A stretch of DNA of 64,000 bases from Hyposmocoma kahamanoa (GCF_003589595.1 NW_020653337.1:2680935-2744934); one strand, 5' to 3'. Numbered from the stretch's first letter, positions 1 through 10,320 are shown. The notes: generated by a model not told the origin, from the sequence alone. Numbers and translations: made by a program.

Positions 1-304
1 GTATTGAAAATCTTCTTTGTCGGCTAGATTTCGCTCAACGTTAAGAAACTGACAGTTGTAGATATTAGTCCGGTTACATACTAATTAGTAATTTGAGTTT
101 TCTTAGATATGATTTTATTTCCAGACTTAGATAGGTCTTTAGTATAATTTGAAAAGTTTAATGAATTTATTTTATACAATATTGTAATCATGGCATTTGA
201 AGACGCTAAAGAATTCTTTTGACAATGATTTCGCCATTGTTCTTTGTTATAAATTGTACAGCGCTCCTAGCGGTAACAAGAAGAAACATTTTGTATACAA
301 ATAT

Positions 305-832
305 CATTGAGTATATAACCAGAAATAGAGACGAAATGTCATTTAATTTGTTTGAAAACTATTCTGCCAAATCATTACGGTGACAATTGCGCTCCGATTG
401 GCCAGCCCGAATTCGAAGCAATTGACGGGTGTCGTCAATTTTTCACTTCAAATCGACCATTTTAATTTGAGCTTTGCTATAATCGACGAAAATTGCTAAA
501 TTACATATTTAATTACCGATGAAATATGATTCTGATGACGTTTGTATTGTAATTAGTTGTTTTGCTGTTTTTCACACACCACCCAATGGAACTCCCCCCA
601 TAGTTAGAAACATATTATTATCTTTATTACAATAAATACAGAATATTTTTGGAATATACGGAGACGTACACACAGGTTAGTTGTCGGCGCTGTACTATTT
701 CAGCTTTCTATTTTGTGAATTCAATGCAAACGAGAGTTGACATTTAAAAGTGATATACGGTCCATTCACCTGATCAGTTGCCAGGGATGTACGGCCCTTA
801 TTTCGTCTCTATTTCTGGTTACATACTCGATG
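305..832. mobile_element. MITE-B copy 1, non-autonomous DNA element with 8-bp TSD
   Basis: A 528-bp element has terminal inverted repeats of about 33 bp: the left end reads CATTGAGTATATAACCAG and the right end, reverse complemented, reads CATCGAGTATGTAACCAG. It is flanked by perfect 8-bp direct repeats ACAAATAT at 297-304 and 833-840. No open reading frame of note lies inside. A second copy at 11346-12072 confirms the family. The 8-bp duplication points to a hAT- or P-type mobilising transposase, but the terminal sequence does not decide which. Confidence 0.85.
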
Positions 833-1046
833 ACAAATATTTTACGTGGTCGCTAGCGAGAACTGTCACTTTAATTTCATGGTAAAGGCACAGATCTGCC
901 CTCCTTATCATGACTGATGTAATCGACTTTATAGCGAAATTGAGTTATTAAAATATCTGGAATAAGCGAAACGATATCTGCAACTCGATATAATCGGTTT
1001 CGTTATATTTTATTTAGTTTCAGTTTTATTAATAATAATAAAACGG

Positions 1047-1258
1047 CTAAAAAGTCGTTAAAAACTAAATACAAAAATTCAACAACAAGCGCATAGAAAA
1101 ACTCGTGAGGTCCGCTGGTTTGTTCAGTTGGCATAGCGTCTGGCACGGTTTGCTAGGAGACGTCGGTTCGAATCCGGCCGGATCGAAGGAATATTTTCAA
1201 AGTGTTCGGTCTTTGTATTCATAATTATAGCAAACTAGTGGAGTTATATCACAAAAAA
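1047..1258 (+). mobile_element. tRNA-derived SINE (SINE-b) copy 1
   Basis: A tRNA-like segment lies at about 1110-1190, with a box-B-like GGTTCGAATCC and partly pairing ends (GGTCCG with CGGATC). It sits inside a unit that shares left and right flanks with 5469-5670. The repetition and the internal RNA polymerase III promoter-like boxes support a SINE rather than a functional tRNA gene. Confidence 0.65.
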
Positions 1259-1380
1259 TATGTGAATATCAATTCAATTATTTACTCAAACAACACATTT
1301 TTTAAGGTCCAGTAATGTTAGTAAACTTACAAATATAACTTAGAAACTAGGTAGTTGTAATAATAATAAATAGTTGAACA

Positions 1381-1544
1381 ATTTTTTTTTTATAATATCA
1401 AGTGACGGGACGGAGAAGTTGTGCGCCTGATGGTAAGTTACACGCCTGTCCATAACAGTTGCAGTGCCATTCAGAGTTTTAAATCGCAAAGATCTGAGGA
1501 GCCACCCTGAGACATAAGTTGACAAGTCTCATGTGCCTGTAACT
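1381..1544 (-). mobile_element. SINE-a, 5'-truncated copy
   Basis: This is the reverse complement of the abundant ~300-bp SINE-a family. The T-run at its left edge is the 3' tail (TATTATAAAAAAA read on the minus strand). It contains the recognisable block CAGTGGCAGTGCCCCTCAGA in degraded form and stops short of the family 5' end, as expected for incomplete reverse transcription. Confidence 0.75.
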
Positions 1545-1639
1545 TCACCAATCATAGAAAAGTGGCAGCCTACTATCTCTCACTTGCATCCAGACCCAAT
1601 AGTCTCTTGTGAGGCTATTCAATCAAGACGCGAATGAAA

Positions 1640-1900
1640 GATTTCATTATGGGTGGGTCATATCTATCAGGTATGACCTGTAAAATGGTTTTGATGTTGT
1701 TCCTCAGTCTGCTGAGCTATGAGGCTGTCTTTTTGAAGATAATGGCATTGAAACCATCAACCCGCTCCTCTGCAAACACGGTAGACACACTGCAAAAGTG
1801 GGGCAACCCCATCAACATTATAGATATTTTTAGTATAACTGAACCACAGGCTGCTCGTGTAGCATTGAACTTGAATAAATGTAGAACGATTGGTACTAGT
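1640..1900 (-). pseudogene. possible LINE ORF2-like fragment
   Basis: The minus-strand translation resembles a short stretch near the end of some insect non-LTR retrotransposon ORF2 proteins, with RVDGFNAIIFKKTAS and, later, IPDRYDPPIMKSFIRV. It carries a stop codon. The match is from memory and short, so this is a weak call. I see nothing else in this interval. Confidence 0.3.
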
Positions 1901-1953
1901 AGGATTTGAAAGATGTTATTTTTACTATTTCACTGTTAAGCAAAATCAGGTGC

Positions 1954-2208
1954 CATTGACTTACAATTATATGGACGTCGGGTCCGCGCTAAAAAGTGTC
2001 CGCACTTGTAAGGCGCTAAAAAGTGTCCGCACTTGTAAGGCGCTAAAATCGTATACAGAGCGCGACACTCCGCTTTAGTCTTCATTTGTTCTACGGACAG
2101 CGCGATACTGCGATGACATAACAATTTAAATTTCGAATAGGTTGACTTGGGACATTTTTTTCGTGGTTTTTGTATTAGACCCGTCGTCCATTTATTTGTA
2201 AGTCAATG
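1954..2208. mobile_element. MITE-A copy 1 (255 bp, TSD TCAGGTGC)
   Basis: A non-autonomous DNA element with ~31-bp terminal inverted repeats starting CATTGACTTACAA is flanked by 8-bp duplications TCAGGTGC at 1946-1953 and 2209-2216. Its left half holds an exact 27-bp tandem duplication around 1990-2043 (CTAAAAAGTGTCCGCACTTG followed by TAAGGCG), which makes it longer than the 228-bp copies. Short open frames over it are artefacts. Confidence 0.92.
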
Positions 2209-2216
2209 TCAGGTGC

Positions 2217-2955
2217 CAATATCTCGAAAGGTACTGAAATGCAAAGCTATGACAAGACTGAAAGAGATAAGGACATTATGGGACCACAAAAAATTTACCA
2301 GAGGAATGCAGTATTGAGAAACTAGAGTTAGCTAGACCGACAAGATAGATCACATCCCACTCGACCACGCCCACGGCAACCGGTGGAATGACTGCGTTGG
2401 CGTACCATAATGAACCAAGGAACTGTTTGCTGCTATGGTTCCGCGATTCCAGAGCTTTAGCTCATGTTTTAGTGGCCATTGTGTCGGCCTCTTTGATACT
2501 GAAGCGGTTAATTGATATCTTGTCAGAATTTATGGGCGCAGGAAATGAAACTCGGAAATTGGTTTCTAGATTTGTTTTTTGACTAGTTGGAATGGTATTG
2601 TGTTGGAGATCTCAGGTCCCGCTGGATCGTTCCTCACTAATTGACATTTTGTACTTATTGCCCTATACATATTCAAGGTGGTGGTGCCAGTGACCGTCAA
2701 GCACCAGTGATCGACATTTTTGTTAAATTCATTTCTAATAAGGTTTAGGACAAAATTTTCTGTTCACAGTAACACGTTTTTTATTGGTGAGGTCACTCGA
2801 TAGTAACCAATAATCAGGTTAGTTAATTAGTGGCTTTTTGGTGTTCATTACTGGAGATTTAGAGAAATTCTAGTTAAGGTTTCGTTTAGTAGTAATTAAT
2901 TATAAAGGTACTTTTTAGGTTAGCTTAAGTAGTCGAGTATATTATCGTGAAATTT
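2217..2955. other. unassigned AT-rich DNA
   Basis: No gene, repeat or hairpin is clear here. A 64-codon open frame at 2388-2582 has no features I recognise and no neighbours that would support it. Confidence 0.4.
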
Positions 2956-2959
2956 TGAA

Positions 2960-3545
2960 TAATATTTCAGGACAATCATCTTTTCTCACCTGTAAAGACT
3001 CTGAAACGTAACAATAGAGGTCTACACATGTTAAAGCGTCCTTTCAGTACTCTAGGTATATACTGTTCAGGGCCCCACTGTATGGTAATTAAAATATATA
3101 ATGCGATCCCAATAAATATAAAAACACAAGATACACATAAGACCTTTGTAACCCATCTAAAGAGCTATCTACAGAGCAAAGCTTTTTATTCACTTAAACA
3201 ATACTTTTTAGAAAATTGTGCTTAAAAACGAATTACCAAGTTTATAATTTGTAAAGTATGTCAAATAGACAGACATAAGTGTATCAGGAATGAGACCTAA
3301 ATGTAAAAGGAATTACTAATATGTATTGTTGATTTTGCCTAAAATTATTTATCAATCATTCATAATTTTATTAAAATAATTTAAGAGTTTTCTTATTGAA
3401 TTGTCTTATGTAATTTTATTTTAATAATATATATGTTTCAGTAAAGCAAGGACATAACCACGGGGTGTTACATATCAAGTACCATTAGCATAAGAACACT
3501 TGTTACATAACCATGTAACTTGCAAATAAAGAATATGAATATACT
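2960..3545 (+). pseudogene. 3' end of a Jockey/CR1-type LINE (ORF2 C-terminus plus tail)
   Basis: The open frame that continues through the Met at 3028 reads as the last ~90 residues of a non-LTR retrotransposon ORF2 protein. It has the typical pattern YNAIPINIKTQDTHKTFVTH and then FYSLKQYF just before the stop at 3225. An in-frame stop lies just upstream at about 2957, so the rest of the reverse transcriptase is missing. About 300 bp of 3' UTR follow, ending with AATAAAGAATATGAAT. This is a 5'-truncated, dead copy. Confidence 0.6.
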
Positions 3546-3594
3546 TTTACCCTTTTTATTTAAGAATATTTTTACTACGGAGTTTAGGTACCTG

Positions 3595-3725
3595 GGATAC
3601 TAAATTGCGCATGATTCAAACGAAGCTTCATACATGACTTTGTCTTTTGTTTTGTCGAGTATTACTTATTTGACAGTAATTGTTTCGAACGGAATGTCAA
3701 ACGAGAACGAGAGTAGATCCACTGG
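3595..3725 (+). repeat. dispersed repeat, partner of 20440-20560
   Basis: This block shares GTCGAGTATTACTTATTTGA and flanking sequence with 20440-20560 in the same orientation. The family is unknown. It lies directly beside the foldback element that follows. Confidence 0.5.
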
Positions 3726-3764
3726 TCTGTTCTTTATGCAGGATATTAAGTGAATTGCGTTCCT

Positions 3765-5000
3765 ACTATCGAGAGAACGGGAGCCTTCAGCAATTATAGT
3801 CGTCACCAAATAAAAGGCCAAATTTGACAGTTAAAGAAGGCGATAGTATGTAACATTGAATGCGATCAACGAAACAATTAACAAACAATGATTAGCATAA
3901 TTGACTTTAAAAAAAACACATGAATTTTATTGAAACATTATACAATGTGACAAAACATATTTGAAGTACTGTTCGCACGAATTCCAAAATTGTTCTGAAA
4001 ACAGTTACGTCCTAATGCAATTTTTTGAAATAAGAGTGTTGATAAGCAATTAACCGAGTCATTTCGATTTCTTAGAAAAAAATTTAAAAAAATATTTGAA
4101 AAAATTATGAGCATTGTTTGAGATTGTTTGTTCTTGACATTGACAACTTGAATCTTATTGCCAGCTGAATAATTGAAAATTTATGAAATCCTTGGTTTCT
4201 TGGTAATTTAATGCATTTATGTAGTTGTTTTATCGATGAACACACTTATTTACACTAAATTCTCGTAATAAACCATTTATGAACATTATAAAATCAAAAT
4301 TAAAAGAATTGGATACAATCATCGGAATGTGGGGCAATTTTACGAAAATAATAGGAATTGCTGCAGAATTGCAAGGAATTGTGTAAATGAATTGCTTTTA
4401 ACAGAATTGCACGATTTGGCCTTTCAGGCCCCCTGAACAACAATGAACCGAAAAATAATCTAAACAATCACAAACTTTTAAAATTTTTAATCGATTTCTA
4501 TGTGTGATGTGATTAGCGATATTATATGATTAGTCCACATCCCCATTCGCGTCACGATGAAATTAATGGGCTGGCAATAAGATACAAGTTGTCAATGTCA
4601 AGAACAAACAATCTCAAACAAAGCTCATAATTTTTTCAAATATTTTTTTTTCTTTAATTTTTTCTGAGAAATCGAAATGACTCGATTAATTGCTTATCAA
4701 CACTCTTATTTAAAAAAATAGCTTTAGGACGTAACTGTTTTCAGAGCGTTTCGGGGTAACTCAAAATTGCATTCTATTTTGGAATTCGTGCGAACAGTAC
4801 TTCAAATATGTTTTGTCACATTATATAATTTTTCAATAAAATTCATGTGTTTTTTTAAAGTCAATTATGCTAATCATTGTTTGTTAATTGTTTCGTTGAT
4901 CGCATTAAATGTTACATACTATCGCCTTCTTTACCTATCAAATTTGGCCTCTTATTTGGTGACGACTATAAAATTGTTAATTTCGTTGCTCCGGTCCTCA
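3765..5000. mobile_element. 1.2-kb foldback element with ~400-bp inverted arms
   Basis: The left arm (about 3791-4163) and the right arm (about 4569-4976) are near-perfect reverse complements over most of their length. For example, CAATTATAGTCGTCACC at 3791 is matched at the right end. Weaker similarity extends outward to about 3765 and 5000. The ~400-bp loop holds several GAATTGC repeats (4349-4420). No transposase is present, and I could not fix a target duplication. The open frames at 4767-5128 only cross the right arm. Confidence 0.75.
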
Positions 5001-5460
5001 TAGCACACAGTTTATTCAAGCTTGGGACTAAGCAATTAGTGTGGTCGTCTAGCACATTATTATTATTATTTGTCACCAAATATCGTACACAACACGCCGT
5101 GCTATCATTTTTATCGCACCAACTTTAATTATGTATTGATTTATATAATGAAAACGACGAGTGTCACGAACGATATAAATAAAACGAGTACCTATACAGA
5201 ATAGAGTGTATTAATGTCTCCGGTAAGTGTATATAGTTGTTGTTATTTGGTATATAGCGTGGTAAACCGTTATTAACACTACCCGATTTTACGGGACCTT
5301 AACTGTAAGTTAGGGAGGTGTAATGAGAGTTAGGGACTTAGGGTTCCTAATTTGGATGATTTCTATACAGGGTTATTTTTAAAATACTAACAACCTTGCA
5401 CTAGTTTACTAACATCATAAACAACAGGATGTAGCGCTATGTGTGATTTCGGCACGGATG
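5001..5460. other. unassigned DNA
   Basis: AT-rich sequence with a (TTA)n run near 5065. No gene or repeat recognised. Confidence 0.4.
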
Positions 5461-5468
5461 GCGCTACG

Positions 5469-5670
5469 GTAAAAAAGTCGTTAAAAACCAAAGCACATAG
5501 AAAAATTGGTAAGGTCCGCTGGTTCGTTCCATGGCTTAGTAGGCATAGCGTCTGGCACGGTTTCCTAGAAGACGCTGGTTCGAATCCAGCCGGATCGAAT
5601 GTTTTTTTCTAAGTGTTCGATCTTTGTATTAATAATTATATCAAACTAGTGCTGTAATTTCACAAAAAAA
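5469..5670 (+). mobile_element. tRNA-derived SINE (SINE-b) copy 2
   Basis: This is the second copy of the unit at 1047-1258, matching from AAAAAGTCGTTAAAAAC through the tRNA-like core (box-B-like GGTTCGAATCC at 5577-5587) to the tail CAAACTAGTG. It differs from copy 1 by scattered substitutions and small indels. Confidence 0.65.
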
Positions 5671-5842
5671 ATATCATAAATGAATAAACAATACAGGTAC
5701 CAAAGCCAACTTGCTACGATCCATTTGAGCACGTCATAAAGAAAAACCAAGTCGAGAGTACTATTAACCGACAAGTGTGTATAATAGAGATGCGCGAATT
5801 CGAATGGGCTAATCAATCGCCTAAGTCGAATCCAAGAACAAA

Positions 5843-5862
5843 CATTCGACTCGAGTCGAATG
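5843..5862. repeat. perfect 20-bp palindrome
   Basis: CATTCGACTC is followed at once by its exact reverse complement. It has no spacer and therefore no hairpin loop as DNA. It sits just left of a SINE-d copy. Confidence 0.7.
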
Positions 5863-5894
5863 ATGACAGAACAGCCCTTGCCATTAGGGAAACC

Positions 5895-6068
5895 CTGTGT
5901 CGCGGGTGGCATGGACATACACATAGACAACCACAAATTCAACCCAAACTCACGAAAGAGATAAATGTAGGCCATATAAATATTTCTCCTACCACGGGAA
6001 TGGAACCTGGGACCTTTGCGTGGTATAGTAAACGTTCGGCCACGGAGGCAGTTAAAACCATTCGCAAC
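5895..6068 (-). mobile_element. tRNA-derived SINE (SINE-d) copy 1
   Basis: On the minus strand this reads as a tRNA-like head (GTGGCCGAACGTTTAC, then a degraded box B GGTTCCATTCC). A body follows with GGCCTACATTTAT and GTGAGTTTGGGTTGAATTTG. The same order of blocks occurs at 55948-56118, which defines the family. Open frames of 109 and 110 codons across it (5646-6107) are not genes. Confidence 0.65.
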
Positions 6069-6180
6069 CGCGCATCGCTTGTGTATAAAAGCATTGATGC
6101 GTATTAAGAAATGGGAGGCTGTGGTCTCTGCCTATCCTGATAAGAAAAGGACGTGTTGTTTATGAGTATTTATGTATGTA
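6056..6180 (+). pseudogene. RTE-type LINE ORF2 3' end fragment
   Basis: In one frame the segment reads KKWEAVVSAYPDKKRT, the extreme C-terminus seen in this group of lepidopteran LINEs. Compare WKNVASAHPDGKKA at about 47200-47245. TATG-type repeats follow, as in the other copy. Only a tail is left. Confidence 0.5.
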
Positions 6181-6530
6181 CTCGTATCCTATAATAGCAG
6201 TAAGTATTGCACGAATCAGAATAAGAAAATACGGAAAGAAATTCAATAGATCAAACAGGTTCTCTGCGATAACACCCCGCCCTGGTCCGGTATTGGCCGA
6301 GCCTTAATATTTTCTAGATGTGTGTGACGTACTTTATACCATTTTGTTAATTGATTTATTTCGGGCTTGCTCAGAATTAGCGCCACGACACAGTTTTAAA
6401 AAGCGATTATGGCTAAAGCTGAGCAAGTCCCGTAGCAGTAGAGCTCCTAACGAAAGAGTTCGTCCAGGGAAGTACTGCCACCTTACCTATTTCTGCCGGC
6501 AAGCAGGAATGTCAGCATTACTATGTTGAA
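6181..6530. other. unassigned DNA with a possible SINE-a trace
   Basis: At about 6430-6530 there is a degraded stretch resembling the SINE-a 5' half (GTAGCAGTAGAGCTCC, AAAGAGTTCGTCCAGGGAAG, CACCTTACCTATTTCTGCC, AGCAGGAATGTCAGCATTAC). Nothing else was recognised. Confidence 0.5.
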
Positions 6531-6536
6531 GGATAT

Positions 6537-7905
6537 TTTTTTTATTTATTTATTTATTTATATTCAGGTTACTGAGACCCATAGATACATACCTTACAGA
6601 CTAACATACATAACAATATAAAATAATTACTAATTTAACACGTATTTAGGTTGTCGGCGACGTGTGGCGCCATCTGGTGTCAGGCAACCGGCCACGGAAT
6701 CGCCGGTATAGGACACCCTTCGGCCAGAACTCCTCCTTCATGAAGGTCGACAGATGTTCGGTCGGCACTCTCACCACAAACGAATTAAAGTTCACGTAGT
6801 GGCGGGACTCCAACCGCTCGACCCTCAGGGTGTATTTGGATTTCAACCTGATGTACTCCACTATCTCCTCAGACTTCGTGGAGTAATGCAGGCGTGACAG
6901 GTACAGCAGCGTTGTCGGGATTGCCGGACGCAGCAAAAAGTTGGACCCTGTCGGTGCAGTGCCGCACAGGTTACGGCTGGTGGGCTTCCTCTTCTTCTTC
7001 TCCACCTTTGTGAAGCCGTCATCGTCGCACCGGTCCGTCTGCCTCTGTGGTTTTGCAACTTCAGAGACAGGTACACGAGGTTTTTTCATCCCCTTCGTTG
7101 ATAGCTGCCTGGCTTGTGGTTGTGGAGCAACGGGTCGCTTAACAGCTGCGACAGCGGCGTAATCACGTGGAGGGGTCAACGTGTTTACGCGTGACGTCTC
7201 CGCCGGAGCGGACAATCGAGGGGCGGGGCGCGGGGAAACGCGCTCAGCGACAGCGGTCGGTGACGCATCCGTATGGGCCGACTCAAAACTGCCGATAGAT
7301 GCATTATGTGCCCCGCGACGAGTATTCACGTTACAGGCCTCGGGTGACCTACTTACCGAAGTTGCACTACTCAGTAATACAACTTGGGCACGTAACTCAC
7401 AGATGGTGTTATCCGAAGCCTCCAATTTACATTGAACTTCGGCCAGACTTGCTTTCAGGGATGTGATGTCCTTAAGCAGCCTAGTGACATCGACATGGTC
7501 GAACGTGACAGGGGGCAGCTTGTGCAGCTCCTTTGCCACGAAAGCAGGCACGTCGTCTGGGTCGGTTTCCTTTAACATCGTTATAATGTCCTGGATACTC
7601 TTCGTTCCTCCATCCCTCCGGCGAGATGGCATCTGCTCGGCCTTGCCAAGCACACGGAAAAGCAGCGCCTTGCCACTGCAAATCTCATCTTCTTTAAAGT
7701 TTGATTTGCAGATCTGCATGATGCTGACCTCGTCCATAGTGTCGATGGCGTGTTGTATGAACGCCAGCAGTTCATTGGCTATGAGTTGTTGGGAACCCAT
7801 AGTCAATTACGCGCAGCGGTCATTACCGCGCGGATCGCGAATTAATATAATTCTTACTGTGTGAGCACGTCCGAATCTGAGCGTGCATCGCACCGGACTG
7901 AATGG
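6537..7905 (-). mobile_element. ORF1-only LINE-type element, near full length
   Basis: Read on the minus strand, the unit has about 100 bp of 5' leader, a complete ORF (7806-6646), a ~110-bp 3' UTR and a (TAAA)n tail at 6537-6565. No reverse-transcriptase ORF lies between the ORF and the tail. The 3' UTR (for example GACCCATAGATACATACC at about 6580) recurs at 48340-48372 after a truncated version of the same ORF. The ORF-to-tail arrangement is therefore a family trait and not a one-off deletion. The 5' end abuts a SINE-a copy at 7914. Confidence 0.75.
6646..7806 (-). CDS. LINE ORF1-like nucleic-acid-binding protein (386 aa, intact)
   Basis: The product is probably the RNA-binding, particle-forming partner of a non-LTR retrotransposon. 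Visible parts: an alpha-helical N-terminus (1-95); the segment LPPVTFDHVDVTRLLKDI (97-114), leading into a leucine-rich coiled coil (to about 146); a low-complexity Ser/Pro/Ala linker (147-255); a basic patch after DDDGFTKVEKKKRKP (261-275); and a compact C-terminal domain (about 298-372, YLSRLHYSTKSEEIVEYIR onward) that looks RRM-like. No CCHC zinc knuckles are seen. The start is Met1, or Met3 two codons on. There is no stop or frameshift. The region is much richer in GC than its surroundings, as if recently inserted. A truncated relative lies at 48464-48907. The LINE-ORF1 identity rests on recalled lepidopteran families and domain order. Confidence 0.7.
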   Translation of the reverse strand: MTMGSQQLIANELLAFIQHAIDTMDEVSIMQICKSNFKEDEICSGKALLFRVLGKAEQMPSRRRDGGTKSIQDIITMLKETDPDDVPAFVAKELHKLPPVTFDHVDVTRLLKDITSLKASLAEVQCKLEASDNTICELRAQVVLLSSATSVSRSPEACNVNTRRGAHNASIGSFESAHTDASPTAVAERVSPRPAPRLSAPAETSRVNTLTPPRDYAAVAAVKRPVAPQPQARQLSTKGMKKPRVPVSEVAKPQRQTDRCDDDGFTKVEKKKRKPTSRNLCGTAPTGSNFLLRPAIPTTLLYLSRLHYSTKSEEIVEYIRLKSKYTLRVERLESRHYVNFNSFVVRVPTEHLSTFMKEEFWPKGVLYRRFRGRLPDTRWRHTSPTT

Positions 7906-7913
7906 CGCTGGTG

Positions 7914-8095
7914 AAATTACAGGGACATGGGACTTGTCAACTTATGTCTTAGGGTGACGGGCGCAGTGGCAGTGCCCCTCAGATCTTTGTGATTTAAAAC
8001 TCTGTGTGGCACAGCAATTGTTAGGGACAGGCGTGTCGCTTACCACCAGGCATCAAGAGTTGTTCGTCCCGCCACTTAGTATTATAAAAAAAGTC
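7914..8095 (+). mobile_element. SINE-a, 5'-truncated copy
   Basis: It starts at GGCGCTGGTGAAATTACAGG and runs through the CAGTGGCAGTGCCCCTCAGA block to the tail ATTATAAAAAAAG. The 5' ~120 bp of the family are absent. It directly abuts the 5' end of the ORF1 element. Confidence 0.85.
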
Positions 8096-8231
8096 CCGAT
8101 TGTACCAACCGCGACATGCATGACGGTAATGATAGTGTATATTGTTTAAATATTTTCGCGTTATTTTTATTATTATTACTGTTCCTCTGTTTTTTTTTTG
8201 TATATAAAAGGAGGGGATAAACTGTATTTTT

Positions 8232-8400
8232 AACCGACTCCAAAAAAGGAGGAGGTTCTCAATTCGACTGTATGTTCTTTTTTTTTCTATGTATGTTACG
8301 CGATAACTGCGGTATTTGTGAACCGATTTTCATGATTATTTTTTTGTTGGAAAGGGGGTACTTCCATAGTGGTCCCAAAAAGAATTTGACGCTGAAATTT
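8232..8400 (+). mobile_element. AACCGAC-end repeat, partial (left end)
   Basis: It starts AACCGACTCCAAAAAAGG and continues with GTTACGCGATAACTGCGG and ACCGATTTTCATGATT, matching the first ~170 bp of the full copy at 9517-9939. It then diverges. Confidence 0.75.
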
Positions 8401-8479
8401 GGTAGAGAAAACTAACCTGAAAATGGCCCTTTCAAATTTCTGCCTCTTATTTTTAATAATTCCGGCATTTCAGTAGGTG

Positions 8480-9510
8480 GTATTATCCAATATACTTGTC
8501 TTGTAGTTTATCTATGGTCTCTCATAATTTTGCAAAATCAGTGTCACGTTTTACGACAGTAAACTGAAATAACTAAATCCATAAACCTAGTTAACCGATC
8601 TGGTTTCAGTAATGGTTTGCAATAAACGTGTGAATATTGACCTATATTGAACGCGTGTTGAAATTACGCGAAAACATGTTTGTTGGAAAATTAAGTCATA
8701 ATATTAAATTTCGTAGTGAGATTAGAGTTACAGGGTATGGCAGTTGACGTAGAAAAAAGCAAAGAGCACAAAAGTAAACACATACGAGAGGCAGCTGACA
8801 AGTAATCTCTTTTGACTATTTACAATTCAAAATGAATACTGGCCACTATTGTGACGTATTCGTTGTTTATTCTTGTTTTCAAAATTAGTGACTTTGTTAA
8901 TTACGTTTCGCTTTCATAGACAAAATGGCGGACAAAAAAAGAAAAATGTTTAACCTTTTGATCGCCACTGACAAAAACTAGTTTCGTTCCAGAGACGCCG
9001 AGCCTATATAGAGATGTGACATGTTGCGAATTTCCACCTTATATTAATTGAATTCTCCTAAGTCAAAGAACATAACTGAACATAAAAATGCAACTATAAA
9101 TCCTTATTTAACTAGAATTTCCAAAAAACACAAGGAATATCTTAATATTTATTTATTAATTTCAATGGAAAATTAAAGTGTCCCATTGAGACTTTAAGGC
9201 GTCATTGGCGTATCAGCCAAGTTAATGTAAGACGCTTTAATGCAACCACGGTGGTCAAAGGGTTAAACAATAAGTACATATACAAGATTAACCATAAAGC
9301 TCTATTAGATCGCAAGCCGTTGACATTTGATCAAGTAGAGTAAGTTAATAAAAATAGGCCAAAGTAAAGGTTCGTTGTGTCGTAGCGGTTGTCGGCACCT
9401 CGGTACAGCAGTGGGACGAAAACAAGGTCCGCAAGTGACCTGAATTCTAGCCATGTGGTTATTGCTAATTCAGTTTGCCTTGTTTTTATATCCACATGAG
9501 GCATATATAT
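8480..9510. other. unassigned AT-rich DNA
   Basis: No gene or repeat was recognised. The 65-codon frame at 9331-9528 runs into the next repeat and has no support. Confidence 0.4.
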
Positions 9511-9516
9511 ATTTTT

Positions 9517-9939
9517 AACCGACTTCAAAAAAAGGAGGAGGTTCTCAATTCAACTGCGTGTTTTTTTTTGTATGTATGTTACGCGATAACTCCGGTATTT
9601 GTGAACCGATTTTCATGATTCTTTTTTGTTGGAAATATATGGTACCTCCATAGTGATCTCATTTCATTTTGAAGAAAATCATCCACCTCTAAGGGTGGCT
9701 GATCACGCATGAACATTCATTTTTATAAATAGCGCCTAAATTTTACTTAAGGAGCAATTATTTTAATGGTTGGTTTTGCTATTCTCCAATTCAAGGCGTT
9801 TTTCTCTCTCAATATACTTTGAGTAGTGAGAACTGATTTTTATTATCTCCTGGGTCAAGTCCTGTACAGTGGCGAACTAGGAGATATTTCATTACAACTT
9901 GGCAAATAGATGTAATTCCACGTACTTTTGAGGTCGGTT
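9517..9939 (+). mobile_element. AACCGAC-end repeat, full-length copy
   Basis: A 423-bp unit runs from AACCGACTTCAAAAAAAGG to TTTTGAGGTCGGTT, so the ends form an inverted repeat of about 14 bp. Its reverse copy at 57380-57809 has both ends too, and partial copies lie at 8232, 13225 and 45268. A- or T-runs flank every copy, so a target duplication cannot be separated from the ends. It has no coding capacity. Confidence 0.8.
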
Positions 9940-9984
9940 TTTTTGGTACTCTGCACTAGATTATTATTTACCATATCTACTTAC

Positions 9985-10320
9985 AACAAGTGGTCGTTTT
10001 AAAGAAGTCGTCATTGTAAGATATCTCTAACTTAAGACGTCGACATTATAAGAATTCGTCATTATAAAAAGTCGTCCCTTTAAGAAGTCTTCCTCATAAA
10101 ACATAGTCATTATAAAAAGTCGTCATTATAAGAAATAGTCATTATAAAAAGTCGTTGTTATAAGAATCATCATTATAAAAAGTCGTCCCTGTAAAAAAAT
10201 CCACGTTATAAGAAATCGTCATTATAACGTCGTAGTCGTCGTTGTAAGAAGTGTCATTAAAACAAGTCGTCGTTGTAAGAAGTCGTCATTAAAAGAAGTC
10301 GTAATTTTAAGAACTGGTAA
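9985..10320 (+). repeat. degenerate minisatellite, unit about 16-17 bp
   Basis: About twenty imperfect units of the type AAGTCGTCATTATAAA follow one another with variants (GTCGTTGTTATAAG, GTCGTCATTAAAAGA). There is no ORF. Confidence 0.85.

Noticed and set aside
1110..1190. A functional tRNA gene
   Set aside because: The same tRNA-like core with shared flanks recurs at 5515-5600, which marks it as SINE-b.
5646..6107. Overlapping 109- and 110-codon frames as a gene pair
   Set aside because: They lie across a 20-bp palindrome, a SINE-d copy and a LINE tail, and they are antisense to one another.
6941..7864. Plus-strand frames of 73-133 codons over the LINE ORF1
   Set aside because: Shadows of the GC-rich minus-strand ORF.
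9985..10320. CRISPR array
   Set aside because: Units are adjacent and diverged with no unique spacers, and the sequence context is an insect genome.
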